DNA of 64,000 nucleotides from Paraflavisolibacter caeni (lineage in GTDB: Bacteria; Bacteroidota; Bacteroidia; Chitinophagales; Chitinophagaceae): NCBI RefSeq assembly GCF_025628885.1, contig NZ_JAOTIF010000010.1, forward strand, positions 119,103-183,102. Direction: 5' to 3'. The notes under the pieces are model-generated. The model was given only the letters and a program-made list of their open reading frames with translations, had not been told where the DNA came from and ran no database searches. Shown piece by piece: positions 62,805 to 64,000 of the stretch (its first letter is position 1; each line of letters opens with the position of its first letter). The position numbers were made by a program, and so were the translations under genes.

Positions 62805-63528
62805 CATCATAACCGGTGCCGGTAGCGGCATCGGCCAGGCAACAAAAAATCTTTTGCGAAGCAAAGGCTGCATTGTTTACAACTTGGACCTTGCAGTGAC
62901 AGACAACGACGAAATGAAATACTTTGTGCCCTGCAACGTGCGTGACCGCAAGGCCATCAAAGCTGCCGTGGATGAAGTCTTCAGCAAAACCGGCCGCATT
63001 GATTTTCTTTTTGCCAACGCCGGCATTCACCTTTTTGCCGACATGGAAGAAACGACCGACGAAGAATTCGACAACGTGGTGGCCACTAACATCTACGGCA
63101 CGTTTTACACGGTGCGTTCAGTGCTGCCTTACATGAAGGCGCAGCGCAGCGGCAGCATTGTGCTGATGGGCAGCGACCAAACCTTTGTAGGCAAGGCGAA
63201 AAGTTCGGTTTACGGCCTCACCAAAGGCGCCATTGGTCAGTTGGCAAAAAGCACGGCGATAGACGTCGCGCTGTTTAACATTCGCGTCAATTGCGTTTGC
63301 CCCGGCACCACTGACACCCCGCTGCTGCACAAAGCTGTGGACCGTTTTGTGTCGCTCACGTCCCAAAACAAAGAAGACGTTTACAAAAGTCTCGACGCCA
63401 TGCAACCCTGGGGCCGTGTCGGCCGACCGGAAGAGATTGCGGCTGCCGTGGCTTTCATGCTTTCCGACGAAGCTTCTTTCATGACGGGCAGTTTGGTGTC
63501 GGTGGACGGCGGTTATGTGTGCCAATAG
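62782..63528 (+). CDS. Short-chain dehydrogenase/reductase (SDR)
   Basis: 248 residues from ATG 62782. Classical SDR: TGAGSGIG nucleotide-binding motif (11-18), NAG motif, and catalytic Ser131, Tyr144 and Lys148 (YGLTK), then NCVCPGTTDTPLL, GRVGRPEEIAAAVAFMLSDEASFMTG and VDGGY at the end. It oxidises or reduces a hydroxyl/keto group with NAD(P); the substrate is unknown, though sugar-acid or alcohol roles are common. It is on the opposite strand from the PUL, lies beyond the tRNA fragment and terminator, and has visibly higher GC and different codon use. It probably belongs to the flanking chromosome. Confidence 0.93.
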   Translation: MDWKNKIAIITGAGSGIGQATKNLLRSKGCIVYNLDLAVTDNDEMKYFVPCNVRDRKAIKAAVDEVFSKTGRIDFLFANAGIHLFADMEETTDEEFDNVVATNIYGTFYTVRSVLPYMKAQRSGSIVLMGSDQTFVGKAKSSVYGLTKGAIGQLAKSTAIDVALFNIRVNCVCPGTTDTPLLHKAVDRFVSLTSQNKEDVYKSLDAMQPWGRVGRPEEIAAAVAFMLSDEASFMTGSLVSVDGGYVCQ

Positions 63529-64000
63529 CCTTGTATCATATAATACTTTTTCTATTTGGCAATTTGGATTAAACCCATCACTTTGTTTGCTATTACGAGC
63601 TTTATGAAGTTTGCTTCGGAAAAGATTAATCTGAATATTTTAATAACATAATCTCGAATGCGTAAAAGAATCAAACTTTCTCTAATTGGCTATGTCGCAT
63701 CTGTGAAAAATAGTCCAGGAGAAAATGAAAATTAGGGCAGTAATTAAGAAAAAAAGGGGTATAAAATAGTAAAATGTATTTTCTTTAGCTTGTTTCTTAC
63801 ATATAAATGCCTATTGTATTTATGGATAAGGATATTGGCCTTTGTAATTCCTGCCGCCATCCAATTCCCTTTTGAGATTTGACTATAGAGTTGACAAAAT
63901 AAAAAAGATTAAGAAGAAAAGGTTCTGTATTCTAAGATTCCACCAAATGTTTTTTGGAGACCCTAAAAAGTTGTGTAAATAGGAAGTAGTAACTGTATTT
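63529..64000. other. Non-coding right end
   Basis: 472 AT-rich bases after the SDR. No gene is seen. The 21-base sequence AAAAAAGGGGTATAAAATAG(T) at 63750-63770 is identical to 42573-42593. Confidence 0.5.

Noticed and set aside
62605..63030. Minus-strand 141-residue frame, and a second at 63118-63525
   Set aside because: Both are opposite the SDR gene, which has every family motif; GC-rich genes often leave such antisense frames.
1..64000. CRISPR array, insertion sequence or integrase
   Set aside because: I saw no regularly spaced repeats, transposase or recombinase in the window; repeats are gene duplications or hairpins.

Overview
This 64-kb window reads as a plant cell-wall polysaccharide utilization locus (PUL) region from a member of Bacteroidota, most like a soil or plant-associated Chitinophagaceae. 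The reasons are a SusC/SusD pair with SusE-like surface lipoproteins, two hybrid two-component regulators (propeller, kinase, receiver and AraC helix-turn-helix in one chain), type IX secretion tails, and promoter boxes of the Bacteroidota TAnnTTTG type. I could not run a similarity search, so the genus is inference. Almost every gene lies on the minus strand; only the right-hand end (about 61.5-63.5 kb) has plus-strand genes.

Layout in coordinate order. 0-5.5 kb: a sialate-O-acetylesterase-type esterase cut by the window edge, a GH27, the C-terminal stump of a GH74 xyloglucanase, and a GH97. 5.8-9.9 kb: the first hybrid regulator. 10-21.4 kb: a divergent GH97, a GH51, two gene remnants, then GH31, GH97 and GH31, with a putative regulated promoter upstream of the last. 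21.6-33 kb: a GH43_12 gene broken by one nonsense codon, a second GH43, a GH95-GH35 fusion, a GH29 and a GH28/GH49-like beta-helix enzyme. 33-41.3 kb: the binding and uptake operon (SusC, SusD, two surface lipoproteins, a DUF4488-like protein) and a tiny secreted peptide. 41.9-42.9 kb: a stand-alone receiver and a small HTH protein. 43-53.6 kb: two alginate-lyase-fold proteins, one of 2284 residues, and a second beta-helix enzyme. 53.8-61.2 kb: the second hybrid regulator in an apparent operon with a second copy of the GH43 pair. 61.5-64 kb: a broken AraC-type regulator, a tRNA 3' fragment with a terminator, and a more GC-rich SDR gene that looks like flanking chromosome.

The enzyme set fits fucogalacto-xyloglucan side chains: fucose (GH29, GH95), beta-galactose (GH35), alpha-xylose (GH31 x2), arabinose (GH51, GH43), alpha-galactose or related sugars (GH27, GH97 x3) and acetyl groups (esterase). 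The uronate side (two alginate-lyase-fold lyases, two GH28/GH49-like enzymes) suggests use of pectin or another acidic wall polymer together with xyloglucan. No intact endo-xyloglucanase is visible; the only one is the GH74 stump.

The most interesting points are the single-chain GH95-GH35 fusion, an ungapped 89-bp non-coding element in two places that looks like a regulated promoter, the copied GH43 pair with one copy killed by CAA to TAA, several junction-type gene remnants that record active reshuffling, and a tRNA 3' fragment that may mark the end of an integrated island.
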